Source: CAZDIO01 sp964505555
Lineage (GTDB): Bacteria; Bdellovibrionota_C; UBA2361; SZUA-149; CAZDIO01
Direction: 5' to 3'
DNA length: 55,454 nt
NCBI GenBank assembly: GCA_964505555.1
Contig: CAZDIO010000094.1
Span: forward strand, 1 to 55,454
The notes beneath the pieces were generated by a model. That model saw nothing but the letters and a program-made list of their open reading frames with translations. It was not told where the DNA came from and did not search any database. Numbering within the stretch: the stretch's first letter is position 1; each line of letters opens with the position of its first letter. This document shows positions 25,900-33,843 of the stretch, one piece after another. Both the position numbers and the translations under genes were made by a program.

Positions 25900-27431
25900 T
25901 GTCCCGAGGCTTGTCCTTTTTCTTTAATAACAAAATCATTTGGTTGACGATCGAATTCACTCCAACTTGAAGCGCTCACAAATACCGGCAGCGCTGGTTT
26001 CCCATCCTCTTGAATCCAAGCAAAACGTGGCGCACCCGCTCCTGTAAGCTCATCTGGAAGAAGAGGCTCTTTTGGTGGTGCGGTCATGGAGATCTGTTTC
26101 TCGGTTTTGATCTCCAACCCTGAGCCAGTCTCCTGAAGTTCTTCGCCAAAAGTTACTTGGTATGAAAGATTGGGATTTGAAAAACTCATTCTGATTTCAA
26201 TTACTCGTTCTCTGTTCTCTTGAGTTCCCTCTGGCTCAAAACTAATCACCTTAAAATCAAGAAGTTTCTGAACCCACTCTTTAATCAGAAGTTGATCTAC
26301 TGCTAAAATGTCTCCTTCTTCATTCTTTCCACTCCTTAATATCCAGATACCGTTTGAGTTTGTAAAAGAAAACTCCGCTTCGACTGGTTTCTTTTTTATG
26401 ATCGAAATTTTATGAAGACTGGCTATCTTAAGATCATTAAAAGGGGTCCGATCTCGAAAATAATCAGCCGGCTCTAAAAAATCAGATGCGGGCATCGTTT
26501 TTAATTCATAAACCCAAGAACTCTCTTTCACCTTTAAAAAATATCTGGAAGTAGTTTCAGTTGAAACTTTTCCAATAAGAACTGTTATTGAAGGAACGTT
26601 ATCCTTTTTATGCTTCAAATAAAGAGTTAGTTTTGGCTCCTTGAGTCCAAAATCCTCCTCCTCGCCATTTTTCATTTCAATTACGCTTTTGGCTGTAATA
26701 TTATTAAGCTCTTCAAGTTCTTTGGCGAGTAAAGAACCCTCTGCAAGAAACTTCTTTTCATCATCAAACACTTCCCAGTGAGCAATTTCATGTTCAGAGA
26801 GATCTTCGGACAACCGATCCTCTATTGTTCTTATCCGTAAACGTTTCGGAAGGAGGCCTTCTCGTTCCGCTTCAATTTCAACGATCTCTCGAGGATCAAA
26901 AGAGAGCGGTTTATCGTTTCTCAATTGACTTTTCTCTTTTAAGAGGCCTTGATAGTTTTTATCATCAATGAGAAACACCCTCTCTTCTCCAACAATCTGA
27001 GCATAGCGTCTGCCGGAAAAAGAGTGCTTTCTTCCAAATTCAATCGTTTTCTTTTTTCCCCCAAAAGAGAGATCCAAAACAAGCTCTGGCTTATCTAATC
27101 CAAAGAGTGTTACCTCATCTTTGCGATCGGCATCAGGAGTTACAATATTATAACTTTTCAGTTTTGATATGCTGTTTAAAACCTCTTTAAGGTTTTCATT
27201 ATTGAGGGGCGTGCCTTGGAGATCGCTCATCTGCCAAGAGTTTCCTTTTTTTTCTATCGCATATTTTTCGTTGTGGTAATAAAACTGAACTTTCTCTAGC
27301 GGCTCCTTTCCCGAAACACCAAAGAGTTCGTTTGCTCCCTGATGTTCTCGTAGATTTTGTTCTGTAATAAAGACATAGCCACCAATAAGAAGAAGAACCG
27401 CAGCCATTAAATACATCTTTATACGCGTCAT
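25896..27431 (-). CDS. DUF4340 domain-containing membrane protein
   Basis: The start chosen is the ATG at 27431, which overlaps the GldG-like stop as ATGA. A longer reading from 27467 would run into that gene. The product is 511 residues: one N-terminal membrane helix (MYLMAAVLLLIGGYVFI) and a large extracytoplasmic beta-rich region. That region contains the DUF4340 repeats (VTLFGLDKPELVLDLSFGG and similar later on). DUF4340 proteins regularly follow GldG-like subunits of this ABC system. Their job is unknown; they probably act as periplasmic accessory subunits. Confidence 0.88.
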   Translation of the reverse strand: MTRIKMYLMAAVLLLIGGYVFITEQNLREHQGANELFGVSGKEPLEKVQFYYHNEKYAIEKKGNSWQMSDLQGTPLNNENLKEVLNSISKLKSYNIVTPDADRKDEVTLFGLDKPELVLDLSFGGKKKTIEFGRKHSFSGRRYAQIVGEERVFLIDDKNYQGLLKEKSQLRNDKPLSFDPREIVEIEAEREGLLPKRLRIRTIEDRLSEDLSEHEIAHWEVFDDEKKFLAEGSLLAKELEELNNITAKSVIEMKNGEEEDFGLKEPKLTLYLKHKKDNVPSITVLIGKVSTETTSRYFLKVKESSWVYELKTMPASDFLEPADYFRDRTPFNDLKIASLHKISIIKKKPVEAEFSFTNSNGIWILRSGKNEEGDILAVDQLLIKEWVQKLLDFKVISFEPEGTQENRERVIEIRMSFSNPNLSYQVTFGEELQETGSGLEIKTEKQISMTAPPKEPLLPDELTGAGAPRFAWIQEDGKPALPVFVSASSWSEFDRQPNDFVIKEKGQASGQ

Positions 27432-29035
27432 AAATATTTTCGTGACCACCATACCCAGAGTCCGCAAACAAGTATTAACTCTGGAAGGAGAACTGCCGTA
27501 ATAAGAAAAATATTTTGAAATTGTGCTGTCGTAATCGCTTTTGTTGACTGTCGCAAAGCTCGAGCGCGAATGGTGATTCCTTGATCATCACCAAGGGCCC
27601 AATTCATCGCGTTTAAAAAAAAGTCCTGATTAAATAATTGGCGAATGTTGGCATTTGATACAAAATCTGTATCCCCAATAACAACAAGACGCCCTTTCTT
27701 GAGACCAGAGGGGTTCTCATTTTTCCCCGGTTCATTTCGATCAACAGCAACCGCAATCGATACTGGACCTTTTATATCGGTGAGATCGAGCGCTGCGCGC
27801 GGCTCATCGCTAAAAATGAGATCAACACTTTTTTCAGCCCAACTCGCAGATCCGGTTAATGCAAGTTCAAATACTCCCACTCCAGGAGGAGGGGTGGAAG
27901 ATCGTCTTACTGATGAGGCGATAGACATAATGATTCCTTCGCTAAACCCCTTGGTGATCGGATGATAATTATATTGTGTAATTACCGGCTGCACCCCCAA
28001 GCTCGGCCCCGAAAACAACCGCACCTCAGGATCGACAATGACATCGTTTCCAACTTCCACGCCAAACTGTTTAACAGTTCTTTGAATATCTTCAGTTGTT
28101 CTTGGTTCAGCAAGAAAGAGCACCGATCCTTTCTCGGAAAGATATTGTTCGATCGCTTTTGTTTCGTGAGGAAGCCAGTCCTTCTTCCCTGATGCAATAA
28201 GAATTAACGCCGCATCTTTTGGCATAAGATGATCGGTTTTGATAAAAAGAGGTTTTAGAATGAGATTCTCTCCCTCAATGGCCTGCTTGAGAAATTGGTA
28301 ACCACTTGGGCCAGCTTCGCTTAAGTTTGGCTCTCCATGACCTTCAAGGTAGTAAACTATCTTCTTTCCTGTGCGAGTAAGTCTTGAAATTGCGTTAATG
28401 ATCGCCTCTTCAGACACATCGCGCGTAATTCTCACTTCGCGTTTCGGCTCACCACTTTCAAACGTGATATGCACGCTTCCTGCTTCTGTAATTCCATATT
28501 TTTCTGCAAGTTCTGGATTTCTCTCGGGATCGATCACCTGCCAACGAAGTTTCTCGGGAAATTTATTTATCATCCGCTTGATAAGTTCATCTTCTTTAGG
28601 TTCAGCCATACCACCGAGATAGAAACCTCGAAGAACTATTGGTTGAGTTAAATGAGAAAGGATCTCCTCTGTTTGCGTAGCAAGGGTGTAGACTTTTTCC
28701 TCGGTTGAATCGTAATAAAAAAACTGGTGCCGAGAAGCGAGATAGTTGACCAGCACAATAATCGCAACAAAGAGCGTGCAGTAGATGCTTACCGTCGTGC
28801 CAAATTTTGCAACGTGTTTCACGCTTGGCGCTTGAATACCCTTTAATCCTCCACAAAAAAGAAACCAGGCACCAAACACCGTCCCCACCGTAAGGTGAAA
28901 GAGTGGCACAAGGAGCAGAGTATCGTTTCCCTCTACGTTAAGAAGAAAATACGTAATGAGCGCAAAACTGAGAAAGATTATTGAACAAATTCCAACAAAT
29001 GGGGTGTTTTTCTTCATTTTTGCTACGATCGCCAC
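27428..29035 (-). CDS. GldG-like ABC transporter auxiliary protein
   Basis: The 535-residue protein has two or three membrane helices in the first 110 residues and one near the C-terminus (IFLITAVLLPELILVCGLWVWW). Between them lies a large periplasmic domain of the GldG/ABC_transp_aux type: a thioredoxin-like portion (YFYDSTEEKVYTL, VIDPERNPELAEKYG), followed by a DUF4350-like region (KKIVYYLEGHGEPNL). The GTG start at 29035 has AGAAGG six bases upstream and overlaps the permease gene by 13 bases. In Bacteroidetes, GldG belongs to a gliding/secretion ABC complex; outside that phylum its role is unsettled. Confidence 0.87.
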   Translation of the reverse strand: MAIVAKMKKNTPFVGICSIIFLSFALITYFLLNVEGNDTLLLVPLFHLTVGTVFGAWFLFCGGLKGIQAPSVKHVAKFGTTVSIYCTLFVAIIVLVNYLASRHQFFYYDSTEEKVYTLATQTEEILSHLTQPIVLRGFYLGGMAEPKEDELIKRMINKFPEKLRWQVIDPERNPELAEKYGITEAGSVHITFESGEPKREVRITRDVSEEAIINAISRLTRTGKKIVYYLEGHGEPNLSEAGPSGYQFLKQAIEGENLILKPLFIKTDHLMPKDAALILIASGKKDWLPHETKAIEQYLSEKGSVLFLAEPRTTEDIQRTVKQFGVEVGNDVIVDPEVRLFSGPSLGVQPVITQYNYHPITKGFSEGIIMSIASSVRRSSTPPPGVGVFELALTGSASWAEKSVDLIFSDEPRAALDLTDIKGPVSIAVAVDRNEPGKNENPSGLKKGRLVVIGDTDFVSNANIRQLFNQDFFLNAMNWALGDDQGITIRARALRQSTKAITTAQFQNIFLITAVLLPELILVCGLWVWWSRKYL

Positions 29036-29793
29036 CGCTCACCTTCTAAAATCCGGCTGGTAATAAAAAGACCAAAAAGTATGAGAGTTAAAAAATAAAC
29101 AATATTTGCACTATCAATAACCCCCTTGAGCATCAGCTCCGTATGTCGAGCGGGGGAGAGATAGGCAACAAAAGAAGCAAGACGTGGAGGGAGTTTTGCC
29201 GCGGGCATGTCGACAACGTAAAAGAGGAGGAGAAAAATAAGCGCCATAACTCCAGCCACTGTTTGACTCCTTGAGAGCGAGGAAAAAATGAGCCCTAAGG
29301 AGAGAAACGATAGAAGAAAAAGGACGAGCCCTAAAAATCCGATAAAAATGGGCGCCCGCTCAGGATCTGAAAAAACAATGAGCGCAAGTGGATAGATAAA
29401 TGAAAGAAGGAGCATCGAAAGCGCAACGACAGAGATCCCTAAAAACTTCCCCCACACAAGCTCACCGATCGTTAACGGCGAAGTAGCAAGGAGTTCAAAA
29501 GTGCCTCTCCCTTTTTCCTCAGCAATTGTGCGCATCGTAAGGAGTGGAATAAGAAATACAAGCACGAGTTCAATCGTTTTGAAAAAAGGGCTGATGACCC
29601 ACTCATTGAGATTTGGTTTTCCCTCTGGATGCATTGCTGCCTGAGAGAGATTTGCGTTGTAGTACATGAGCAGACTAAAAAAGAAAAAGCCAGAGAGAAT
29701 CATAAATCCAGCAATAATCACATACGCTATCGGCGTAACAAAATTAGAGAGGATCTCTCTTCTTGCGATACTAGAAACTGCTCGTATTTTCAT
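29023..29793 (-). CDS. ABC-2 type permease (GldF-like)
   Basis: The 256-residue polytopic protein has six predicted membrane helices. The segment LTMRTIAEEKGRGTFELLATSPLTIGELVWGKF is the family's amphipathic coupling region. It overlaps both the ATPase gene (ATGA at 29790-29793) and the GldG-like gene, so it forms the membrane part of one ABC complex with them. Substrate unknown. Confidence 0.92.
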   Translation of the reverse strand: MKIRAVSSIARREILSNFVTPIAYVIIAGFMILSGFFFFSLLMYYNANLSQAAMHPEGKPNLNEWVISPFFKTIELVLVFLIPLLTMRTIAEEKGRGTFELLATSPLTIGELVWGKFLGISVVALSMLLLSFIYPLALIVFSDPERAPIFIGFLGLVLFLLSFLSLGLIFSSLSRSQTVAGVMALIFLLLFYVVDMPAAKLPPRLASFVAYLSPARHTELMLKGVIDSANIVYFLTLILFGLFITSRILEGERWRS

Positions 29794-30509
29794 ACTCCCT
29801 CAATATCTCGAGAAACCGCCTCTAAGAATCGCTCCTCAAGACTTCGTTCTACCGTAATCTCACTTAATGCCCCCTCAACAACAATTCTCCCCCCAGCGAT
29901 GATAATTACCTTTGAACAGGTCTGGATCACCTCCGGAAGAATGTGCGTACTAAGTATCACCGTATGTGCTCCCCGAAGTCCTGCAATAAGTGCGCGAATT
30001 TCAATAATCTGCGTGGGATCAAGTCCGCTTGTGGGTTCATCTAAGATAATTACATTTGGCCTGTGAACAAGTGCCTGAGCAATCCCTACCCGTTGACGAA
30101 ATCCTTTTGAAAGTTCTCCACACAACCTTCGGTAAACGTTTGAAAGCCCACACTGTGCGATGACATCATCTACCGCAGACCTAATTCGCTGACGTGGAAC
30201 ATCTTTTATCTCTGCTACAAACTTGAGATATTCACTTACTTTCAATTCTGGGTACAATGGCGGGTTCTCTGGAAGGTAGCCAAGATGTTTTCTCACCTCT
30301 GCTCCTTCTGTGCAGATATCAAACCCACCAACAATAGCTGCGCCACTGCTTGGTGGAAGAAAGGTTGTTAACATCCGCATCGTAGTCGTCTTTCCTGCAC
30401 CATTTGGACCAAGAAGACCAACGATCTCACCCTGAAGAATATCAAAGTTGAGTTCACGGACTGCTTCAAGCGAGCCATAACGCTTGGAGAGGTTTAACGC
30501 CTTTATCAC
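29790..30509 (-). CDS. ABC transporter ATPase (GldA-like)
   Basis: The 239-residue ATP-binding subunit has Walker A GPNGAGKTTTMRML (about residues 35-48), the signature LSKGFRQRVGIAQAL, Walker B VIILDEPTSGLDP and the H-loop STHIL. All catalytic residues are present. It is the first gene of the minus-strand operon ATPase-permease-GldG-DUF4340-PBP1A, transcribed away from trpC. It should power the complex formed with the permease and periplasmic partners. Confidence 0.95.
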   Translation of the reverse strand: MIKALNLSKRYGSLEAVRELNFDILQGEIVGLLGPNGAGKTTTMRMLTTFLPPSSGAAIVGGFDICTEGAEVRKHLGYLPENPPLYPELKVSEYLKFVAEIKDVPRQRIRSAVDDVIAQCGLSNVYRRLCGELSKGFRQRVGIAQALVHRPNVIILDEPTSGLDPTQIIEIRALIAGLRGAHTVILSTHILPEVIQTCSKVIIIAGGRIVVEGALSEITVERSLEERFLEAVSRDIEGV

Positions 30510-30554
30510 GATTCGATCCCCGATTCAGAAGTGAGAATAAGCTTGAGATAGAGA

Positions 30555-30579
30555 GTTACTTATATAAAAGTAAAGTAAC
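30555..30579. promoter_or_regulatory. Small inverted repeat in the ABC/trpC divergent region
   Basis: GTTACTT (30555-30561) and AAGTAAC (30573-30579) flank an 11-base A/T-rich centre that includes part of TATATAAAAG. It lies in the 134-base gap between two divergent operons, overlapping A/T-rich promoter-like sequence, so it could be an operator. No consensus TrpR site or leader peptide with Trp codons is visible before trpC. Confidence 0.3.
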
Positions 30580-30643
30580 CAGCGCTCAAGCACTTTTGCT
30601 CCTCAGGCTGAAGGAAACAGGGAAGAAACAGTGAAATAAGACA

Positions 30644-31495
30644 ATGTCCATACTCCAAACAATTTTGAAGGAAAAACAGAGAGAACTCGAGCAGGCAAAA
30701 AGCAATTTGCCTATCGATAAGATAAGGAATCAAGTGGCTCGACTCGATCCTCCTCGGTCATTTACTCGATCACTTCAAGAAGGAACATCTCCAAGAGTTA
30801 TCGCAGAGATCAAACGGGCCTCACCTTCACAGGGAATAATCAAAGAAAATTTAGAAATTATCCCCCTTGCACGTGCTTTCAAAGAAAATGGTGCTGCATG
30901 TCTTTCCGTACTTACTGACAAAACATTCTTCCATGGGGATCCTAGTTTCATTTTGGAAATTAAGAACGCTGTTGATTCGATCCCCATCCTTCGAAAGGAT
31001 TTCATTATTGATCCCTATCAGGTTTGGGAGAGTCGTCTCCTTGGTGCAGATGCGATCTTGTTAATCGTTCGCTGCCTGTCCCAAGGTGAACTCAAAAATC
31101 TCTATGAAGAAGCATCATCCCTTTCTCTTGATGTTCTTATCGAGGTCCATAACGAAGAAGAGCTTGAGAGATATCTTAGATTACTTTCAGAGCGACAAAA
31201 CAAAAATGACACTCCTCCCCTTCTTGGGATAAATAATCGTGATTTAGACACATTTGTTACCGATCTCAGTGTCTCTGAACAGCTCTCAAGAATTGTAAAA
31301 AAAGAACCAAACCTCCCACCGATAACTATTGTTTCAGAATCAGGCATTGAAAGTGCAAAAGATATCTCGCGTTTGATGGCAGAAGGTATCCATGCTTTCT
31401 TAATTGGGGAATCTTTGATAAGAGCCGCTGATTCTGGAAAAATGCTTGCTTCGTTACTTAAGGAATCTAGAAAAAATCATCCGCATGCGCGCTAA
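30644..31495 (+). CDS. trpC: Indole-3-glycerol-phosphate synthase
   Basis: TrpC closes the indole ring of indole-3-glycerol phosphate from CdRP. The 283-residue TIM barrel has the catalytic Lys in AEIKRASPSQG, the second Lys in ILRKDFIIDPYQ, ADAILLIVRCL, DVLIEVHNEEEL, GINNRDL and SESGIESA. Length is slightly above usual through an N-terminal helix and a short insert. It leads a trpC-trpB-trpA operon, and trpB overlaps its end by 11 bases. Confidence 0.97.
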   Translation: MSILQTILKEKQRELEQAKSNLPIDKIRNQVARLDPPRSFTRSLQEGTSPRVIAEIKRASPSQGIIKENLEIIPLARAFKENGAACLSVLTDKTFFHGDPSFILEIKNAVDSIPILRKDFIIDPYQVWESRLLGADAILLIVRCLSQGELKNLYEEASSLSLDVLIEVHNEEELERYLRLLSERQNKNDTPPLLGINNRDLDTFVTDLSVSEQLSRIVKKEPNLPPITIVSESGIESAKDISRLMAEGIHAFLIGESLIRAADSGKMLASLLKESRKNHPHAR

Positions 31496-32744
31496 AAGAA
31501 AAAAGAGCAAAAAAGAGCGTTACCGCGTGGACTCAACGGGACACTACGGTCAGTTTGGTGGCCGCTACGCGCCCGAAGTGTTAATGCCCGCACTCCTTGA
31601 ATTAGAAGCGTGTTTCAATCATGCTAAAAAAGATAAACAGTTTCAGAGCGACTTAAAAGATCTCTACCGAGATTACGTTGGTCGTCCAAGTCCGCTTCAT
31701 TATTGTAAACACTTAAGTGAGAACCTTGGTGGGGCGAGAATTTATTTAAAAAATGAAGGCCTAAATCATACCGGTGCGCACAAGATAAATCACTGTGTCG
31801 GCCAGGCACTTCTTGCCCAAAATATGGGGAAGAAGAGAATCATCGCGGAAACGGGCGCAGGACAGCATGGTCTTGCTACCGCATCAGTCTGTGCCAAATT
31901 TGGTTTTGAGTGCGTTGTTTACATGGGGGCAATAGATGTCGATCGGCAGCGTCCAAATGTCTTTTGGATGGAACAACTTGGAGCAACCGTTGTTCCTGTC
32001 TTTTCAGGAGGAAAGCGCCTAAAAGATGCGGTTAACGCTGCTTTAAAAGACTGGATCACCAATGTGCGTAGTTCTCACTACCTTCTAGGTTCAGCACTCG
32101 GTCCACATCCCTATCCGGAGATTAATCGCTACTTTCAAAAGATCGTCGGCAAAGAGATTAAGGCGCAGTTTCGTTCTCTTACCGGAAGACTTCCTGACTA
32201 TGTAATTGCTTGTGTGGGTGGAGGAAGTAACGCTATCGGTGCATTTGATGCCTTTCTTTTAGACAAAGAGGTCGCTCTTATCGGTGTCGAAGCTGGTGGA
32301 AAAGGGATGAAGCGTGGACTCCATGCTGCGCGCTTTCAGGGTGGAACTTTAGGAGTCGTTGAAGGATATAAAAGTTACTGGCTCCAAGATGATCACGGAC
32401 AGGTGGGAGAAACAAGTAGTGTCTCAGCCGGTCTTGACTATGCTGGGGTGGGTCCACTTCATGCCTATCTTCATGACACAAAACGGGTGGAGTACTCCTA
32501 TGCCACCGATAAAGACGTGCTAAGAGCATTTAAACTTCTTGCAAAAACTGAAGGGATCTTATCCTCCCTTGAATCTGCCCACGCGCTTTCCCATGCGATA
32601 AAGCTTGCGCCAAAACTCTCTTCAAAAAAAACCATCGTCGTCAACCTCTCTGGGAGAGGGGATAAAGATATCTTTATCTTTGCAAGGCATATTAAAGATA
32701 AACATTTCTTGAAGTTTCTAAAAAACTATCTTCAGCAACTATGA
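31485..32744 (+). CDS. trpB: Tryptophan synthase beta subunit
   Basis: TrpB joins indole and serine on pyridoxal phosphate to form tryptophan. The ATG at 31485 gives 419 residues; an in-frame TTG at 31446 lies deep inside trpC. Diagnostic segments are GQFGGRYAPEVLMPAL, the PLP lysine in HTGAHKIN, ETGAGQHGLATA, and the phosphate loop VGGGSNAIG. The basic N-terminal extension RAKRKKSKKERY is unusual. The stop overlaps the trpA start (ATGA), as expected for subunits that form a channelling complex. Confidence 0.97.
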   Translation: MRAKRKKSKKERYRVDSTGHYGQFGGRYAPEVLMPALLELEACFNHAKKDKQFQSDLKDLYRDYVGRPSPLHYCKHLSENLGGARIYLKNEGLNHTGAHKINHCVGQALLAQNMGKKRIIAETGAGQHGLATASVCAKFGFECVVYMGAIDVDRQRPNVFWMEQLGATVVPVFSGGKRLKDAVNAALKDWITNVRSSHYLLGSALGPHPYPEINRYFQKIVGKEIKAQFRSLTGRLPDYVIACVGGGSNAIGAFDAFLLDKEVALIGVEAGGKGMKRGLHAARFQGGTLGVVEGYKSYWLQDDHGQVGETSSVSAGLDYAGVGPLHAYLHDTKRVEYSYATDKDVLRAFKLLAKTEGILSSLESAHALSHAIKLAPKLSSKKTIVVNLSGRGDKDIFIFARHIKDKHFLKFLKNYLQQL

Positions 32745-33541
32745 ACCTCGAAGACACTTTATTAAAAATCTCTACAACCTCTCGCCGTGCTCCAGTGGTG
32801 ATGAGTCATGTGGTGCTTGGATATCCAACCCTTAGTGAGAGTTTAGAGATCGTTGAGGTGATGGAGCAAAGTGGGGTTAAAATTATTGAACTGCAACTGC
32901 CGTTTTCTGATCCGATTGCGGATGGCAATACCATTATGTACGCAAACAGTATTGCCCTGAGTAATGGAGTAACACCCAAGCGATGCTTAAAAGCATTTGC
33001 TAATCTTTATAAACGAGTTCAACTCCCACTTCTGGCGATGACCTACTATAATATCCCTTTTACTTACCGGGGTGGACTACAGGGGTTTTGCAAAGAGGCA
33101 CACAACGCAGGAGTTCAAGGAATCATCGTTCCTGATATCCCCCTTGAGGAGGTAGGTGATCGCTTTTTTCACCACACCCTTTCAAACGGGATCACTCCCA
33201 TTCCCATTGTCTCACCAATTACGCCTAAGGATCGTTTAAAGAAGATCGCCAAGGAACACAAAAAGGGCTTTGTCTACTGCTTATCAAGAACAGGCACAAC
33301 GGGAGCGAGTAAGACTCTTCCTCCGGGGCTTTCTAAATACTTGCACGAGGTAAGAAAAACATTCTCGTTACCTCTCTCGCTCGGTTTTGGAATCTCAACT
33401 CCGGCTCAAATTCGCTCACTAAAAAACCTCGTCGAGATCGCCATCGTCGGCAGCGCCACGATTGACCTCATTAAAAACACCAGAAAAAAAGAACGCCTCA
33501 AAGCAGTCGCCCACTTCATGTGCTCACTTACAAAAGCGTAA
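32741..33541 (+). CDS. trpA: Tryptophan synthase alpha subunit
   Basis: TrpA releases indole from indole-3-glycerol phosphate. The 266-residue barrel has the catalytic Glu and Asp in ELQLPFSDPIADG (usual form EL-G-x-PFSDP-x-ADGP) and the phosphate site VYCLSRTGTTGA and GFGIS. Both catalytic residues are kept, but the loops deviate from the common consensus (QL for G-x, and ADGN for ADGP). A palindromic repeat starts at the base after its stop. Confidence 0.95.
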   Translation: MNLEDTLLKISTTSRRAPVVMSHVVLGYPTLSESLEIVEVMEQSGVKIIELQLPFSDPIADGNTIMYANSIALSNGVTPKRCLKAFANLYKRVQLPLLAMTYYNIPFTYRGGLQGFCKEAHNAGVQGIIVPDIPLEEVGDRFFHHTLSNGITPIPIVSPITPKDRLKKIAKEHKKGFVYCLSRTGTTGASKTLPPGLSKYLHEVRKTFSLPLSLGFGISTPAQIRSLKNLVEIAIVGSATIDLIKNTRKKERLKAVAHFMCSLTKA

Positions 33542-33651
33542 CCCGCCTGTCGTTGCGAACCGGGAGGCCCGGTGGCCGGGCGAAGCGAAGCAATCTCATA
33601 TTACCAATAAGGGTTCGAGATTGCTTCGCTCCGCTCGCAACGACAGGCGGG
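33542..33651. repeat. Branched palindromic repeat, copy A
   Basis: The first of four copies of one family (others at 36319, 41497 and 47013). Outer arms CCCGCCTGTCGTTGCGA (33542-33558) and its complement (33635-33651) form a 17-bp stem. One side carries an extra GC hairpin (the GGGAGGCCCGG region), and GCAATCTC/GAGATTGC form the tip. With 33652-33843, which holds only A/T-rich sequence and the recQ ribosome site, it fills the gap between trpA and recQ. Confidence 0.85.
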
Positions 33652-33843
33652 AGGTTGAACGGTCGGGAATTTCTCTTGACTCTGCGGGCCAGAAAAAGAA
33701 CCTCAGTGTCTTCCTAGTCCTTGAATTCCCTATCTATTTAGCGGAGTACGTTTTTTCTGCGCACACGATAATACTTAAAAGAAATTTGTACTGACCAGCT
33801 CTTCTCCCTTAATATCAGTTACTTTTCATGGTAATGGAGCTCT

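Noticed and set aside
31446..31484. TTG start for trpB
   Set aside because: It would add 13 residues deep inside trpC without a ribosome site; the ATG at 31485 fits the family better.
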